From Streptosporangium subroseum (GTDB lineage Bacteria > Actinomycetota > Actinomycetes > Streptosporangiales > Streptosporangiaceae), in contig NZ_FZOD01000089.1 of NCBI RefSeq assembly GCF_900188345.1, forward strand, positions 1 to 33,438: a stretch of DNA of 33,438 bases, read 5' to 3'. Positions 7,807 to 16,372 of this stretch are shown one piece after another. Each line of letters begins with the position of its first letter. The stretch's first letter is position 1. The notes below the pieces were generated by a model. The model searched no databases, had not been told where the DNA came from, and worked only from the letters and a program-made list of their open reading frames with translations. The position numbers and the translations under genes are program-made.

Positions 7807-8427
7807 CTACTCGAAGCGGGACGGGTCTCCGGCGCCTCTGCGGAGGATCTCGGGTTCGGCCTGCGAGAAGTCGATAACCGTTGTCGGCACGGCGCCGCAC
7901 TCACCGACGTCGATCACCGCGTCCACCACGTGGTCGAGTCTTTCCTTGACCTCCCAGCCTTGTGTCATGGGTTCGGTCTCGTCGGGCAAGAGCAGGGTGC
8001 TCGACAGCAGCGGTTCGCCGAGTTCGGCAAGCAACGCCTGCACGACGACGTGATCGGGAATCCGAACACCGACGGTCTTCTTTCTGGGGTGCAGCAACCG
8101 GCGCGGCACCTCCTTCGTCGCCGGCAGGATGAATGTGTAGCTGCCAGGAGTCGCCGCCTTGATCGAGCGGAACAGCGCGTTGCTGACGTGGACGAACTGG
8201 CCGAGCTGCGCGAAATCCCTGCACACCAGAGTGAAGTGGTGGCCGCTGTCGAGACGGCGGATCTCCCTGATCCGGTTGATGCCCTCCTGATTGCCCAATC
8301 GGCACCCAAGTGCGAAGCACGAGTCCGTCGGGTACGCGATCAGCCCGTCCGCACGGACGAGGTCTGCCACCTGACGGAGGGCCCGAGGTTGCGGGTTGTC
8401 CCGATGCACGTCGAAGTACTTTGCCAT
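7807..8427 (-). CDS. Sua5/YciO/YrdC family protein (threonylcarbamoyl-AMP synthase-like)
   Basis: The 206 residues match the length of the YciO branch. The N-terminal signature 'ADGLIAYPTDSCFALGC' and the substrate-site helices 'REIRRLDSGHHFTLVCRDFA' are characteristic, as are 'PGSYTFILPATKEVP' and 'TVGVRIPDH'. The superfamily makes threonylcarbamoyl-adenylate from Thr, bicarbonate and ATP for the t6A modification of ANN-decoding tRNAs. YciO members are paralogues whose own activity is weaker or less clear, so the housekeeping role is probably filled elsewhere in the genome. ATG at 8425-8427 is the start. The gene stands alone between mobile-element scars. Confidence 0.92.
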   Translation of the reverse strand: MAKYFDVHRDNPQPRALRQVADLVRADGLIAYPTDSCFALGCRLGNQEGINRIREIRRLDSGHHFTLVCRDFAQLGQFVHVSNALFRSIKAATPGSYTFILPATKEVPRRLLHPRKKTVGVRIPDHVVVQALLAELGEPLLSSTLLLPDETEPMTQGWEVKERLDHVVDAVIDVGECGAVPTTVIDFSQAEPEILRRGAGDPSRFE

Positions 8428-8481
8428 GTATGGGAGCTTAGAAGCGGATGCCCTTCGCCACGATTCGTGGGGCTGCGCGGT

Positions 8482-8585
8482 TCATCCAAAACAGCCACCG
8501 GGCGGCAGACCCGCCGCCTCGCGCAGGGCCAGACGCGCGATGACCAGCGCGTCGATGGGGTCGGATCTGCCGTGCTCGTGGCTGT
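8482..8585 (-). pseudogene. IS110-family transposase fragment
   Basis: The minus frame ending with TGA at 8482-8484 reads 'GRSDPIDALVIARLALREAA' followed by 'GLPPG'. This is the DEDD-transposase segment 'K(S/T)DPIDALAIARAALRE' typical of IS110 elements. About 33 codons remain. It abuts the IS5-like fragment on its right, so two elements were fused by deletion. Confidence 0.55.
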
Positions 8586-8780
8586 CGACACCCGCACCAT
8601 GCTGCTGCGCGCGCTGCGCTGCCTGGGCGAACGCGGCTTCGCTCTGCTCACGCAACGCTGGCGCACCCTGCAGCACATCACCGCCAGCCTTAGCAAAATC
8701 GGTGATATCACCCGCGCCGCACTTGTTCTCCCCCATTTCGAGCACGGCAGACTCATTTAAAAGTCGCTGAGATCGCCTCA
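8580..8780 (+). pseudogene. IS5-like transposase 3' fragment with terminal repeat
   Basis: The plus strand reads 'LLRALRCLGERGFAL', then 'RWRTLQHITASLSKIGDITR' and 'AALVLPHFEH' to TAA at 8758-8760. This closely matches the C-terminus of the element at 10249-11260. The end CTGAGATCGCCTCA (8767-8780) corresponds to that element's right terminal repeat and abuts the stop codon of the haloperoxidase gene. The rest of the element is gone. Confidence 0.75.
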
Positions 8781-10085
8781 TCACCTCTTCGGCTTGAAGT
8801 AGTGCGCGACCATGTAGGCGGTGACCTGTGCGCCGATCTTCGCACCCTGTTCGTCTGCCGTACGGGTATGGACGCCACCCCAGACGCGGGCGTTGACGAC
8901 CTCGGCGAGCGCCTGCGAGAAGCCGCGGAAGTACCTCGTGGTCCCCGAGGCGGCGCTGTATCCGCTGAAGGAGATGTCGTCCCGGCCGAAGAAGTACGCC
9001 AGCGCCGACATGCTCGCAGCGGTGAAGCAGGTATGCCCGGACGTGAAATCGGGGTGCGGCGGCGTGACGAGCAACGGCATCCAGCCGGGGTCGGCCACCG
9101 TCTTCGGGTTGCCGTCGGTGTCGGCCAGCTGGATCGCGGTGACCGGCCGCCAGAAGTTCCACGCTCCCTTCTCGTTGTAGCAGGCCGTCGTGGCATCGGC
9201 TTCGGCCAGATCGACCATCGCGAACATCCGGGCCGCCTGCAGCGTGTTCAGTCGCTGCGTCGTCGCGAGCTGACGTTTGATCTCCCATTCGACTAGATGC
9301 CGGTCATGCCACCAAATCGCCGCTTGCGTCTGGTCGGCCGTCCTGGTCGTGCTGGTCGCCGAGCCGATCGCCTTCACCTCGTTGAAGTCTCGGGTGTACC
9401 GGGAACTGGTGAGCGATGGCGGGCCGGACGTGCGGAACATGGATGCGCTGGGGATGAGGAAGGGTTTGAGGTAACCGACCCATGCCCCATCGGAGGCGAA
9501 AGCGGGAGGCGTCGGCTGCCACTGACCGGGCCGGGTACCGACGGTCCAGCTCTGGCTTCCGAACGCCCCGTCATTCTGCCGCGCGGCGATCATCGCGGAG
9601 GCCGTCTGAGTGCCGACGATGATCCCGCGCCGCTTCGCGGTACCGTCGGGAATCGCGGCCAGCGACTCGTCGTACTGTGCCTTCAGCCTCACCTGCTGAT
9701 CCGGGAACAGCGCGTCCAGCACACGGAAGCCCGCGGTCGCGACGGCGGCGTTCGTCGATTCGGTTCCATTGGCGGACGGTGCGATCAGATACGGCTGGTA
9801 GGGAGCGCCGGCGATCGCGTTCACCGCGTCGTAAATGGCTCCGTGCACCATCGCGAAGCTGCGCGCCTGGACCTGCGGCTGCTGACCGGCGATGTCCCAG
9901 ATCGCTGTCTGGGCGTTGCTGTCCCAGACAATAACCGAATTGGTGGGCCTGCGTGAATCCGAAGCGTACGCGAATGACGAGTCGAGTTCGACTGTCGACC
10001 CGGCGACGACGACTCCGGCGATGGCTAACCAAACGGCCTTACGTCGCACGACAGCGGTCCAGCTCGCATTGCATGATTTAAGCAT
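8781..10085 (-). CDS. Secreted vanadium-dependent haloperoxidase / PAP2-superfamily protein
   Basis: The 434-residue protein starts with an export signal (basic 'RRK' followed by 'AVWLAIAGVVVAGS', residues 17-30). It then shows the full acid phosphatase/vanadium haloperoxidase active site: K306 and R313-P314 in 'KGAWNFWRPVTAI', S349-G350-H351 in 'HPDFTSGHT', and R400 with H406 in 'ARVWGGVH'. These residues bind vanadate (or phosphate), and H406 would bond the metal or be phosphorylated. Bacterial members oxidise halides with H2O2, or act as phosphatases when vanadate is absent; sequence alone does not decide. ATG at 10083-10085 has no clear ribosome binding site, so an internal GTG start is possible. 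The gene stands alone between IS remnants, with no obvious biosynthetic partner. Confidence 0.88.
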   Translation of the reverse strand: MLKSCNASWTAVVRRKAVWLAIAGVVVAGSTVELDSSFAYASDSRRPTNSVIVWDSNAQTAIWDIAGQQPQVQARSFAMVHGAIYDAVNAIAGAPYQPYLIAPSANGTESTNAAVATAGFRVLDALFPDQQVRLKAQYDESLAAIPDGTAKRRGIIVGTQTASAMIAARQNDGAFGSQSWTVGTRPGQWQPTPPAFASDGAWVGYLKPFLIPSASMFRTSGPPSLTSSRYTRDFNEVKAIGSATSTTRTADQTQAAIWWHDRHLVEWEIKRQLATTQRLNTLQAARMFAMVDLAEADATTACYNEKGAWNFWRPVTAIQLADTDGNPKTVADPGWMPLLVTPPHPDFTSGHTCFTAASMSALAYFFGRDDISFSGYSAASGTTRYFRGFSQALAEVVNARVWGGVHTRTADEQGAKIGAQVTAYMVAHYFKPKR

Positions 10086-10349
10086 TGAGACAAATTACTA
10101 TGCCGGCCGCGGCCGCTACAGGAGTCGAACGGCCGAAAAGTCGATAATGATGTAGCCGAAAATCGGACCGCGTCTTTTCGAGCAGGCAACTCGTTGTTCA
10201 CGCCCTGGCAAGTGCTGGTCCTCACTTCTGAACCGAATTTGTAGCCAGTGAGGTGATCTCCGCGAAATAGTCCGGGCGATTGGGATTTCTTGGACGCCGC
10301 TGGTGGCGCTCCGGGCCTTTCGGGAGGAGTCACCGAAGGCCGGAAACAG

Positions 10350-10414
10350 ACGTGGAGCCCCCGGTAGAAGAGCTCTCACCACAAGAATTCTCAGCCGGCC
10401 GGAAGGCTCCACGT
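10350..10414 (+). promoter_or_regulatory. Inverted repeat covering the transposase start codon
   Basis: ACGTGGAGCC (10350-10359) is perfectly complementary to GGCTCCACGT (10405-10414). The second arm contains part of the Shine-Dalgarno GGAAGG and the first two bases of the GTG start at 10413. A transcript entering from outside would fold and hide the start, a known IS strategy to prevent transposase synthesis by read-through. Confidence 0.45.
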
Positions 10415-11250
10415 GATTGCTCATCGTGCCACGCTCGATGTCTCCCGCGCACTCGTTCACTACCTCGCCCGACTCCTGCACGACGAACGCCGACTGCGCA
10501 ACACCCCCACCGGCAGCCGGGTCTTGACCCCGTTCCGCCAAGCGGTCATGGTGCTGCGCTGGTTCCGGGGCGAGCGCGACATCCCCAAACTGGGCCGCGA
10601 TCACCGCGTCTCCCGGGCCCCCGCCTACCGCTATCTCCACGAGGGCATCGTCGCTCTCGCAGCTCAAGCGCCGGATCTGCACGAAGCTCTTGACCGCGCA
10701 CACGCCGAAGGACTGGCGTATGTAATCCTGGACGGCACCTTGATCCCGACCGACCGCTGTGCCGAGCAGACCCGCAGCGTCAAGGGCGAGCCCATCGACG
10801 CCTGGTACGCGGGCAAGGCCCACACCCACGCCGGCAACCTCCAAGCGCTGTCGGCACCCAGCGGACTGCCGCTATGGATCGGCGAGGTCGAACCCGGCTT
10901 GCGTCCATGACCTGACCGCGGCCCGCACGCACGTCCTGGGCGCGCTGTACCCCGCCGCCGCAACCGGCCTGCCTACCCTCGCCGACAGCGGCTACGACGG
11001 CGCCGGAATCGGTATCCACACGCCGATCAAACAGCCCACCGACAACCAGATCCTCAGCCTGGACAACCGCACCTATAATCGGCTCCTACGAGCCCTGCGC
11101 TGCCTCGGAGAACGCGGATTCGCCCTGCTCAAAGGCCGCTGGAGGACCCTCCAGCACATCACCGTCAGCCCCGGCCGAATCGGCGACATCGCCCGCGCGG
11201 CGCTTGTCCTCACCCATTTCGAGCACAACCACCTACCGGCAATTCACTGA
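10413..11250 (+). pseudogene. IS5-like (DDE) transposase, frameshifted
   Basis: GTG at 10413 follows GGAAGG. The first frame ends at a TGA at 10908-10910, after 'LPLWIGEVEPG'. The next frame carries 'CVHDLTAARTHVLGALYP', 'ADSGYDGAG' and the C-terminus 'LLRALRCLGERGFALLKGRW'. Removing one T at 10899-10900 would join the frames as 'EVEPGCVHDLTAAR', the usual family sequence. It is therefore a one-base frameshift. The N-terminal helix-turn-helix ('FRGERDIPKLGRDHRVSRAP') and the first catalytic Asp ('YVILDGTLI') are present. It is probably inactive unless the shift is programmed. Confidence 0.8.
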
Positions 11251-11486
11251 GATCACGTCAGTGCGCCCCATTCCGTCCCGTTGGCCCAGGCCGCTGACTT
11301 GGGCTGATGCAATCGCGTGTACCTGGTGACACGACTCTTGATGACACCCGGCGTACGGTAGCCGGTGATGGGGGGGAACCAACTCGCGACCTGGCTCGCC
11401 ACTGACTTGACCGTCAATGCCTGATTGTCAGTACGAATCAATAGGCTGCGGCTCATGATCGACACCATGTTACGTGAGGCACTCGC

Positions 11487-14114
11487 ATGAATGTCGTCCA
11501 AGAGCTGCTCGACCGCATCGAGGCAGGCTCGGTCGCGAACCTCGTCACGTACCTGAACGGTCTCGGTGACGACGACAAGCGTGCGGTTGCCCGGTACCTG
11601 CCCGCTCACCTGGGCGAACGCTGGCGTTCCGGGTTCGAGGCCGAGCGGCGGGTACGCGAGCTGGCCCCCCTCTACCGTCTGGTCGGAGCGGTCTGCCTGG
11701 GTGGAGCCGAACAGGTGGCGAGCTGGCTCAACCGGCGTGAACTGCGCTGGGTGGAGCCGGAGGCCGACGCCGCACGCGTCATGTCCGTACTGAGCGACAG
11801 GCCGGAGACGTGGCGGCGCGACCTGGCCGTACGCCTGGTGCAGCGGCTGGGGCCGACTACCGGTTCGACGTGGCGACGCATACAGGCGCTGGGAAACTGG
11901 GATCTGGCGGCGGCGCTGGTGATCGAGACGGGCGCGGAGCCGCCGGAGAACGACGCGTTCGTGTCCGGGTGGGTGTTGCGTAAGGCCGAACGGCAGCGGA
12001 TGAACCGGAACCAGGTGCTCGCTGACGATCGACTGCTCGATCACATGCTGCCACGCCTGTTCCAGGCTCAGGGTGTGGCGGACGGGCTGACCTGGGACCA
12101 GGAGTGGGGAGAGGACCGCACCATCCTCGGGCAGCTGGTCGCGATGGCCGGGACGGGCCGCGTGCCGCGCCAGGTTCTGCTCGACGGCTGTGCGAGCCGG
12201 TTCCTGACCGGAGTCGACGCGGCCGAGGCGGCTCCCTTCGTCGCGCTGTGGCGGCAGTTGGAGCCGGAGGTGACCGAGGTCCCGGTGGCCGACTTCGTAC
12301 GGATGTTGCCGTCGGGGTCCTCGCCTGTCATGCAACTCGCGTTGGAGGAGTTACAAAGGGCGGAGTCGGCGCTCGATGGAGAGCTGTTCGCCGAGGCGGT
12401 CCAGGCGCTGGCGTACCGGCCGGAGAAGAAGTATATGGCGGCCGCGGTGAAGTGGATCGCCGCCGCGTCACCGTCCAGGGGCGCCCTTGCGGTGGCCGCG
12501 CTCGCGCCTGTCTTCGACGTGGACACGCCTAGCCTGCGCGAACGTGCGGTGCGTGTCGCGGTCAAGCTCGCCCCGCACACCGCTGAGCCCGACAGGGAGG
12601 CGATCCGCGAGGCGGCCGTCGGGCTGCCTGCCGACCTGCGCGAACGGGTCGCCACCGCCTTCGGCGCGGTGGAGGAGATCCAGCCGGAGGCCGTGGCCGC
12701 CGCCACGCTGACCGCGACGCCGCTGCCAACCCTGGCCCCGCCCATGGCCTCGGTCGAGGAACTGGCCGCCGAACTGGCCGCACCGCTCTGGCCGGAGGTG
12801 CCCGCGCAGTTCGAGCGCATCCTCGCCGCTCTGGTCAGGCTGACCCACCAGGATCGCGACGCCGTCGTGGCGGGATTGCAATCCTGGTGGCAGACGAACT
12901 GGCGGCATCCGTTCGACGCGCACACGTACGCGCACGGCATTTCCGGCTCCGACGAGGACATCCGTTTCCTGCTGGCGCGTTGTGCGCTGGCCGTCGTCTC
13001 GCCCGCCGACAGCCGCGTTCTGACCGCGACGCTGAACGAAAGCAACCGCTGGCCCAGCTCCGAACCCGCCCCACAGCGATTCGTCCAGCGGCGTTTCCGC
13101 GAAGTCATGTCCCTGTTCGAACGGGGCGAGTCAATCCCCGTGCTGCTGGCCACGCCGACCTCGCCCACCGGGCACGTCGACGCCTCCACCCTGGTCGCGC
13201 GTATGGAGGAGCTGGGCGACACCGAGCCGCTGGAGTCCGACTTCCTGCAGGCGCTACTGCGGTTGCCGCGCCACATCGATCCTGGGCTGGTGGTGCGGGC
13301 GGAGAAACTGCCGTCACAGGCGGGGCAGCGGCTGGCCGCCTGCCTGCGCGACGGCGGGTTGCCCGAACCCATTGTGACGTGGGAGCTTCTGGCATTCGAC
13401 CGCCCGGAGTACTACCAGGAGTCGCTGCAGGAGGCCCATGCCAGCCTCACGCCGCCCGAGGGGGTCTCCGGGCAGCTTGCCGAACTCTGGACCTTGAACC
13501 CCAAGCCCGACTATCCCCCCTTCTCCCGACACATGGTGTGGTGGCCGCCCACCATGCCGTCCCACCGTGAGGCCGTCGCGGCCCACATCCTCGCGTGCCT
13601 GCCGTGGGTCATGGACAGCACCGACGGCCAGGTTCAGGTCGTGGCCGCCCTGGCGCACACCGGCGGCCCCGCGGGCATCGCGACCGCCAGCACGATCGTC
13701 ATCGGCATGGGCCATCAGCTCCCCGCCCAGCGGGCGCTCGCCGCTGACGCGATCACCACCCTGGCCGCGTACGCTGACCTGCCGGCGGCCGACCTCGGCC
13801 GAGCCGTGGGCCATATGGTCCGAGGCGATCAGGTCAAGCTCAATCGGGTTACCGGCGTATTCGACGAGGTCACGTCGGCCGGGGCGCACACCGAGGTGTG
13901 GTCCGCCCTGGCGGAGGCGATCCCGCTGCTGCTGCCCGGGCCCGGCGAGAAGGCCAGGGCCGGGCTGGGCGAGCTGCTCAAGGTCGCCGTGCGGGCGGCG
14001 GAATTGGCCGGGGCACGAGGCGAGATACCGAGGCTGGGGGACCTGGCCGAGCGCAAGGGCTCAAGCCAACTGCTCCACCAGGCACGACGCCTGTACGGAG
14101 TGATCGCGGGGTGA
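11487..14114 (+). CDS. Large helical-repeat protein, DUF6493-like
   Basis: The protein has 875 residues, with no signal peptide or membrane segments. It opens with 'MNVVQELLDRIEAGSVANLV' and is built of repeated amphipathic helices resembling HEAT/ARM repeats throughout. A Pro/Ala-rich linker near 400-430 ('TPLPTLAPP') separates the two halves. Start, length and the 'WWPPTMPSHREAVAAHIL' region are consistent with the actinobacterial DUF6493 family as I remember it. Members of that family often sit near SWIM-zinc-finger, MoxR ATPase and VWA genes, and none of those is present here. ATG at 11487 follows GAGG by 9 nt. The function is unknown. The gene is intact although bracketed by an IS and a tRNA scar. 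Confidence 0.75.
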   Translation: MNVVQELLDRIEAGSVANLVTYLNGLGDDDKRAVARYLPAHLGERWRSGFEAERRVRELAPLYRLVGAVCLGGAEQVASWLNRRELRWVEPEADAARVMSVLSDRPETWRRDLAVRLVQRLGPTTGSTWRRIQALGNWDLAAALVIETGAEPPENDAFVSGWVLRKAERQRMNRNQVLADDRLLDHMLPRLFQAQGVADGLTWDQEWGEDRTILGQLVAMAGTGRVPRQVLLDGCASRFLTGVDAAEAAPFVALWRQLEPEVTEVPVADFVRMLPSGSSPVMQLALEELQRAESALDGELFAEAVQALAYRPEKKYMAAAVKWIAAASPSRGALAVAALAPVFDVDTPSLRERAVRVAVKLAPHTAEPDREAIREAAVGLPADLRERVATAFGAVEEIQPEAVAAATLTATPLPTLAPPMASVEELAAELAAPLWPEVPAQFERILAALVRLTHQDRDAVVAGLQSWWQTNWRHPFDAHTYAHGISGSDEDIRFLLARCALAVVSPADSRVLTATLNESNRWPSSEPAPQRFVQRRFREVMSLFERGESIPVLLATPTSPTGHVDASTLVARMEELGDTEPLESDFLQALLRLPRHIDPGLVVRAEKLPSQAGQRLAACLRDGGLPEPIVTWELLAFDRPEYYQESLQEAHASLTPPEGVSGQLAELWTLNPKPDYPPFSRHMVWWPPTMPSHREAVAAHILACLPWVMDSTDGQVQVVAALAHTGGPAGIATASTIVIGMGHQLPAQRALAADAITTLAAYADLPAADLGRAVGHMVRGDQVKLNRVTGVFDEVTSAGAHTEVWSALAEAIPLLLPGPGEKARAGLGELLKVAVRAAELAGARGEIPRLGDLAERKGSSQLLHQARRLYGVIAG

Positions 14115-14146
14115 TCATCTGCTCACAAGCCGACGCCGGACGTGCA

Positions 14147-14240
14147 CCGCCCACTCCGTTCGCTGCCCCCGCCCATCACTGACCCGGAGCAGATAGCCCG
14201 CCTGCACATACGAAGACACCAATGCCTCGGCGGAATCCTC
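14147..14240 (+). repeat. 94-bp copy of an IS481-type transposase 3' end
   Basis: This stretch matches 17370-17463 at 91 of 94 positions in the same orientation. The latter encodes the last part of an integrase-core transposase. Here no frame is preserved upstream of it, so it is a detached fragment between the DUF6493-like gene and the tRNA-Pro scar. Confidence 0.85.
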
Positions 14241-14244
14241 CTTG

Positions 14245-14306
14245 CCGACCAGTAAAAACCTGGTCGGGATGACAGGATTTGAACCTGTGACCCCTTGACC
14301 CCCAGG
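14245..14306 (-). other. 3' half of tRNA-Pro(GGG) with trailing hairpin: att-like scar A
   Basis: On the minus strand 14306 to 14261 reads as the anticodon arm from CCUGGGGGUCAAGG, then the variable region, the T-arm ACAGG-UUCAAAU-CCUGU, and the acceptor 3' strand CAUCCCGACCA. It ends in CCA, but no D-arm or 5' acceptor strand precedes it. A hairpin follows (14245-14252 pairing with 14260-14267). The missing 5' half means it is not a functional gene. It is the sort of identity block an integrase duplicates at a tRNA attachment site. The partner is at 25665-25708. Confidence 0.7.
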
Positions 14307-14523
14307 CAAACCGGGAGGGGGCGGGAACATGGCCGATACCCGCCTCCACCTGCGCAAACAGTCCACGGCGATCCACCGTCGTCCGGCCCCGTCCGTGGTC
14401 GTTGTCACTCAATTAGTCACCCAGGGCCACATCTTCTGAGGCGCTGTCAGCACCCCCATGAACGGCACCATCCTTGGCGGTGACGACTGGCATCATGACG
14501 CGTAACTGATCAAGGGAGCCACA

Positions 14524-15162
14524 GTGACAGACCCGCACGAGGAGTTCAGCTGGCTTTCGGAGTTCGGGCCGTTCTATGACAGCTCCTGCGTGTCCTTCGT
14601 TCGAGCCCTCTCCCCTGCTGAGGCGCTGACCCGTCTCGGAGCGGAGACCAACGGGATCGAAGAAGTGACCTTCGAAGAACTGCAGGAACGAACGATGAAG
14701 TGCATCGACTCAGACAACAGGATGCGCACCAGTTACGTAGGCGCGCTGGAGACGGACGGCTGGACAGTGCTCATCCAGCTCTGGGCCGGATCGATCGCAG
14801 TTGCCCGCCCCCTGCTGAGACGGCTTTCTCAGGCGACCGAGGTTGTGTCGATCAACCGCAACATCCATGCCACTGACTTCTTCATCTACGCGGCTGACGG
14901 CGAACTGGTCACATGGTTCGACCTGCTGGGTCCCTATGCGCGCACAGGCAGCGATCCGGACCGATGGGTCGACCTGATGCGCGAAGTCGGGCTGGACCCC
15001 GATCTGGATCCCGACCTGGACCTGGACGTGGACCTGGAAGACCCAGATCTTGGCACGGAATTCCCACGTTCCTTCGCCCTGGCAAGAAAGATCACCGGTT
15101 TTCCCTTCTCTCAGGACATGCTCGACATGCGACTCCTGGGTGCCGTGATCAACAGCAGGTGA
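14524..15162 (+). CDS. DUF6461-like protein with Asp-rich repeat
   Basis: The 212-residue cytoplasmic protein starts at GTG after GGGAG (7 nt). The opening 'SWLSEFGPFYDSSCVSFVRA', with 'LSPAEALTRLGA', matches the start of the actinobacterial DUF6461 family. Members have a conserved N-terminal domain and a Trp/Asp-rich centre ('WTVLIQLWAGS', 'VTWFDLLGP'). Residues about 156-174 are an acidic repeat of D-P-D-L / D-L-D-V units encoded by repeated GACCTGGA-like hexamers, probably slippage. No function is established for the family. It stands alone, in opposite orientation to the following NUDIX gene. Confidence 0.75.
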   Translation: MTDPHEEFSWLSEFGPFYDSSCVSFVRALSPAEALTRLGAETNGIEEVTFEELQERTMKCIDSDNRMRTSYVGALETDGWTVLIQLWAGSIAVARPLLRRLSQATEVVSINRNIHATDFFIYAADGELVTWFDLLGPYARTGSDPDRWVDLMREVGLDPDLDPDLDLDVDLEDPDLGTEFPRSFALARKITGFPFSQDMLDMRLLGAVINSR

Positions 15163-15208
15163 TCACGATCAGGCAGGAACGTGGCAGCGACTCTCAGGGG
15201 AGCTCGCT

Positions 15209-15679
15209 TCATCCGATGTAGGGCGTCGACTTCCCGTGGCGGAAGTGCTCGATCCGGAGTCGCTGCGTGTCGTGCATGGGCAGTTCCTCGATCTCATCCG
15301 GGCTGATCCAGCGGACGTCGGTCGACTCGTCACTGATCGCGAGCGCTCCCCCGACGAGACGGGCCGTCAAGCAGATGTTGAACTGGCGGCGTACCTCTCC
15401 GTCGCTGTAAGCGATGATGTGCCGGGCGTCGGTGTAGAGACCGACCATCCCGGCCACCTCGACGTCGTAGCCGGTCTCCTCCTTCACCTCCCGTACGGCG
15501 GCCTGCGGCACCGACTCGGTGAGGTCCATCCCGCCGCCGGGCAGCGCCCACAGCCCGTTGTCGGTGCGCCTTTGCATGAGAACGTGCCCCGCATCGTCGA
15601 CCACCACGGCGGACACCCCCACGACCAGGCTGTTCGGCTCGGGGGCGTCGGGGTCGTCGTAGTACTCGGTGCGGGCCAC
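15209..15679 (-). CDS. NUDIX hydrolase
   Basis: The 156-residue protein has a complete Nudix box, GX5EX7REVXEEXGY, read as 'GGMDLTESVPQAAVREVKEE' followed by 'TGY'. The metal-binding glutamates are all present. The family hydrolyses nucleoside diphosphates linked to another moiety. The substrate is unpredictable here, although 'LMQRRTDNGLWALPGGGMD' is typical of the MutT-like group. Its start abuts the stop codon of the DUF5919-like gene at 15680, so the two are co-transcribed and probably translationally coupled. DUF5919 and NUDIX proteins are frequent neighbours or fusion partners in actinobacteria, where they look like regulator/enzyme pairs. Confidence 0.92.
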   Translation of the reverse strand: MARTEYYDDPDAPEPNSLVVGVSAVVVDDAGHVLMQRRTDNGLWALPGGGMDLTESVPQAAVREVKEETGYDVEVAGMVGLYTDARHIIAYSDGEVRRQFNICLTARLVGGALAISDESTDVRWISPDEIEELPMHDTQRLRIEHFRHGKSTPYIG

Positions 15680-16231
15680 CTACCGCTCCTCGCCGGGAAG
15701 TCGAGACTGCTTCCACACAGCTTCGAAGCTGGTGGCGTAGGTGTCGAACAGCCCTTCCTCGCGCATGTGGCGCAGGTGGTAGACCGGTGCGCCGTAGGCG
15801 TTCATACCGAAGACGTGCGCGTTGACGATCATGTGGTCATCGCCCACGAACATCGAGTTGTAGAGCGTGGTGTCGTGGACGCGCAGCTCGACATTCGATG
15901 ATGCGACCAGAGGCCGATAGTGCATGAGCGCGACCCGGCACCGTGACTCGATGCCATGGCCGAACAGTTCCTCAGCACCCCGGCTCTGGATGATCGGCGA
16001 GTCTGCGTCGCCGAGAAGGATCCGCACGCGGCATCCCTCCCCCGTCCCCGATAGCTGCCAGATTGTGTGTCCTGACCGAAGGGTCAATTCCGTCTTCGCG
16101 TGTCCGTTGCCCCACGACGTACACAGGTACCACCCGCCCAACAGGTACAGACGGAGTTGACACCGACCGAGAACACGAACAATGAGGCAGCGCGGGCGGG
16201 GGGAGCCACCGACATCACCCCCGGAGACCAT
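15680..16231 (-). CDS. DUF5919-like protein, N-terminus uncertain or degraded
   Basis: Residues about 65-183 carry the recognisable domain: 'RVRILLGDADSP', 'CRVALMHYRPLV', 'VELRVHDTTLYNSMFVGDD', and 'GLFDTYATSFEAVWKQSRLP' at the end. In relatives this domain follows an XRE-type helix-turn-helix or other N-terminal part. The preceding 64 residues here look non-homologous, and no DNA-binding helix is visible. The annotated ATG at 16229-16231 is therefore doubtful, and the true protein may be truncated. It directly precedes the NUDIX gene. A nucleotide-linked sensing role for the pair is inference. Confidence 0.55.
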   Translation of the reverse strand: MVSGGDVGGSPRPRCLIVRVLGRCQLRLYLLGGWYLCTSWGNGHAKTELTLRSGHTIWQLSGTGEGCRVRILLGDADSPIIQSRGAEELFGHGIESRCRVALMHYRPLVASSNVELRVHDTTLYNSMFVGDDHMIVNAHVFGMNAYGAPVYHLRHMREEGLFDTYATSFEAVWKQSRLPGEER

Positions 16232-16372
16232 GTATCGCTACTTGCATCGATACCCGTCGTCGTCCCAGCGCATGTCCACTGCCTGGACCATGTGAGCCAT
16301 CCCGTGATCAGCACCTGTGTTGATCCGCAAGAGGCTTCTAAGGCCTGTTTCGAAAGTGAGGTGGGAAACTGA

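Larger units (their letters stand above)
10249..11260 (+). mobile_element. IS5-like insertion sequence
   Basis: The imperfect terminal repeats are TGAGGTGATCTCCG (10249-10262) and CTGAGATCACGTCA (11247-11260), matching at 12 of 14 positions. They enclose a single transposase reading frame split by a frameshift, giving an element of about 1.0 kb. A truncated relative lies at 8580-8780. No convincing target duplication was found. Confidence 0.65.

Noticed and set aside
11253..13372. Long minus-strand frames opposite the DUF6493-like gene
   Set aside because: Shadows of a coherent 875-codon plus-strand gene with its own ribosome binding site.
14261..14306. Functional tRNA gene
   Set aside because: Only the 3' half (anticodon arm onward) is present; the 5' acceptor strand and D-arm are absent. 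The same holds at 25665-25708.
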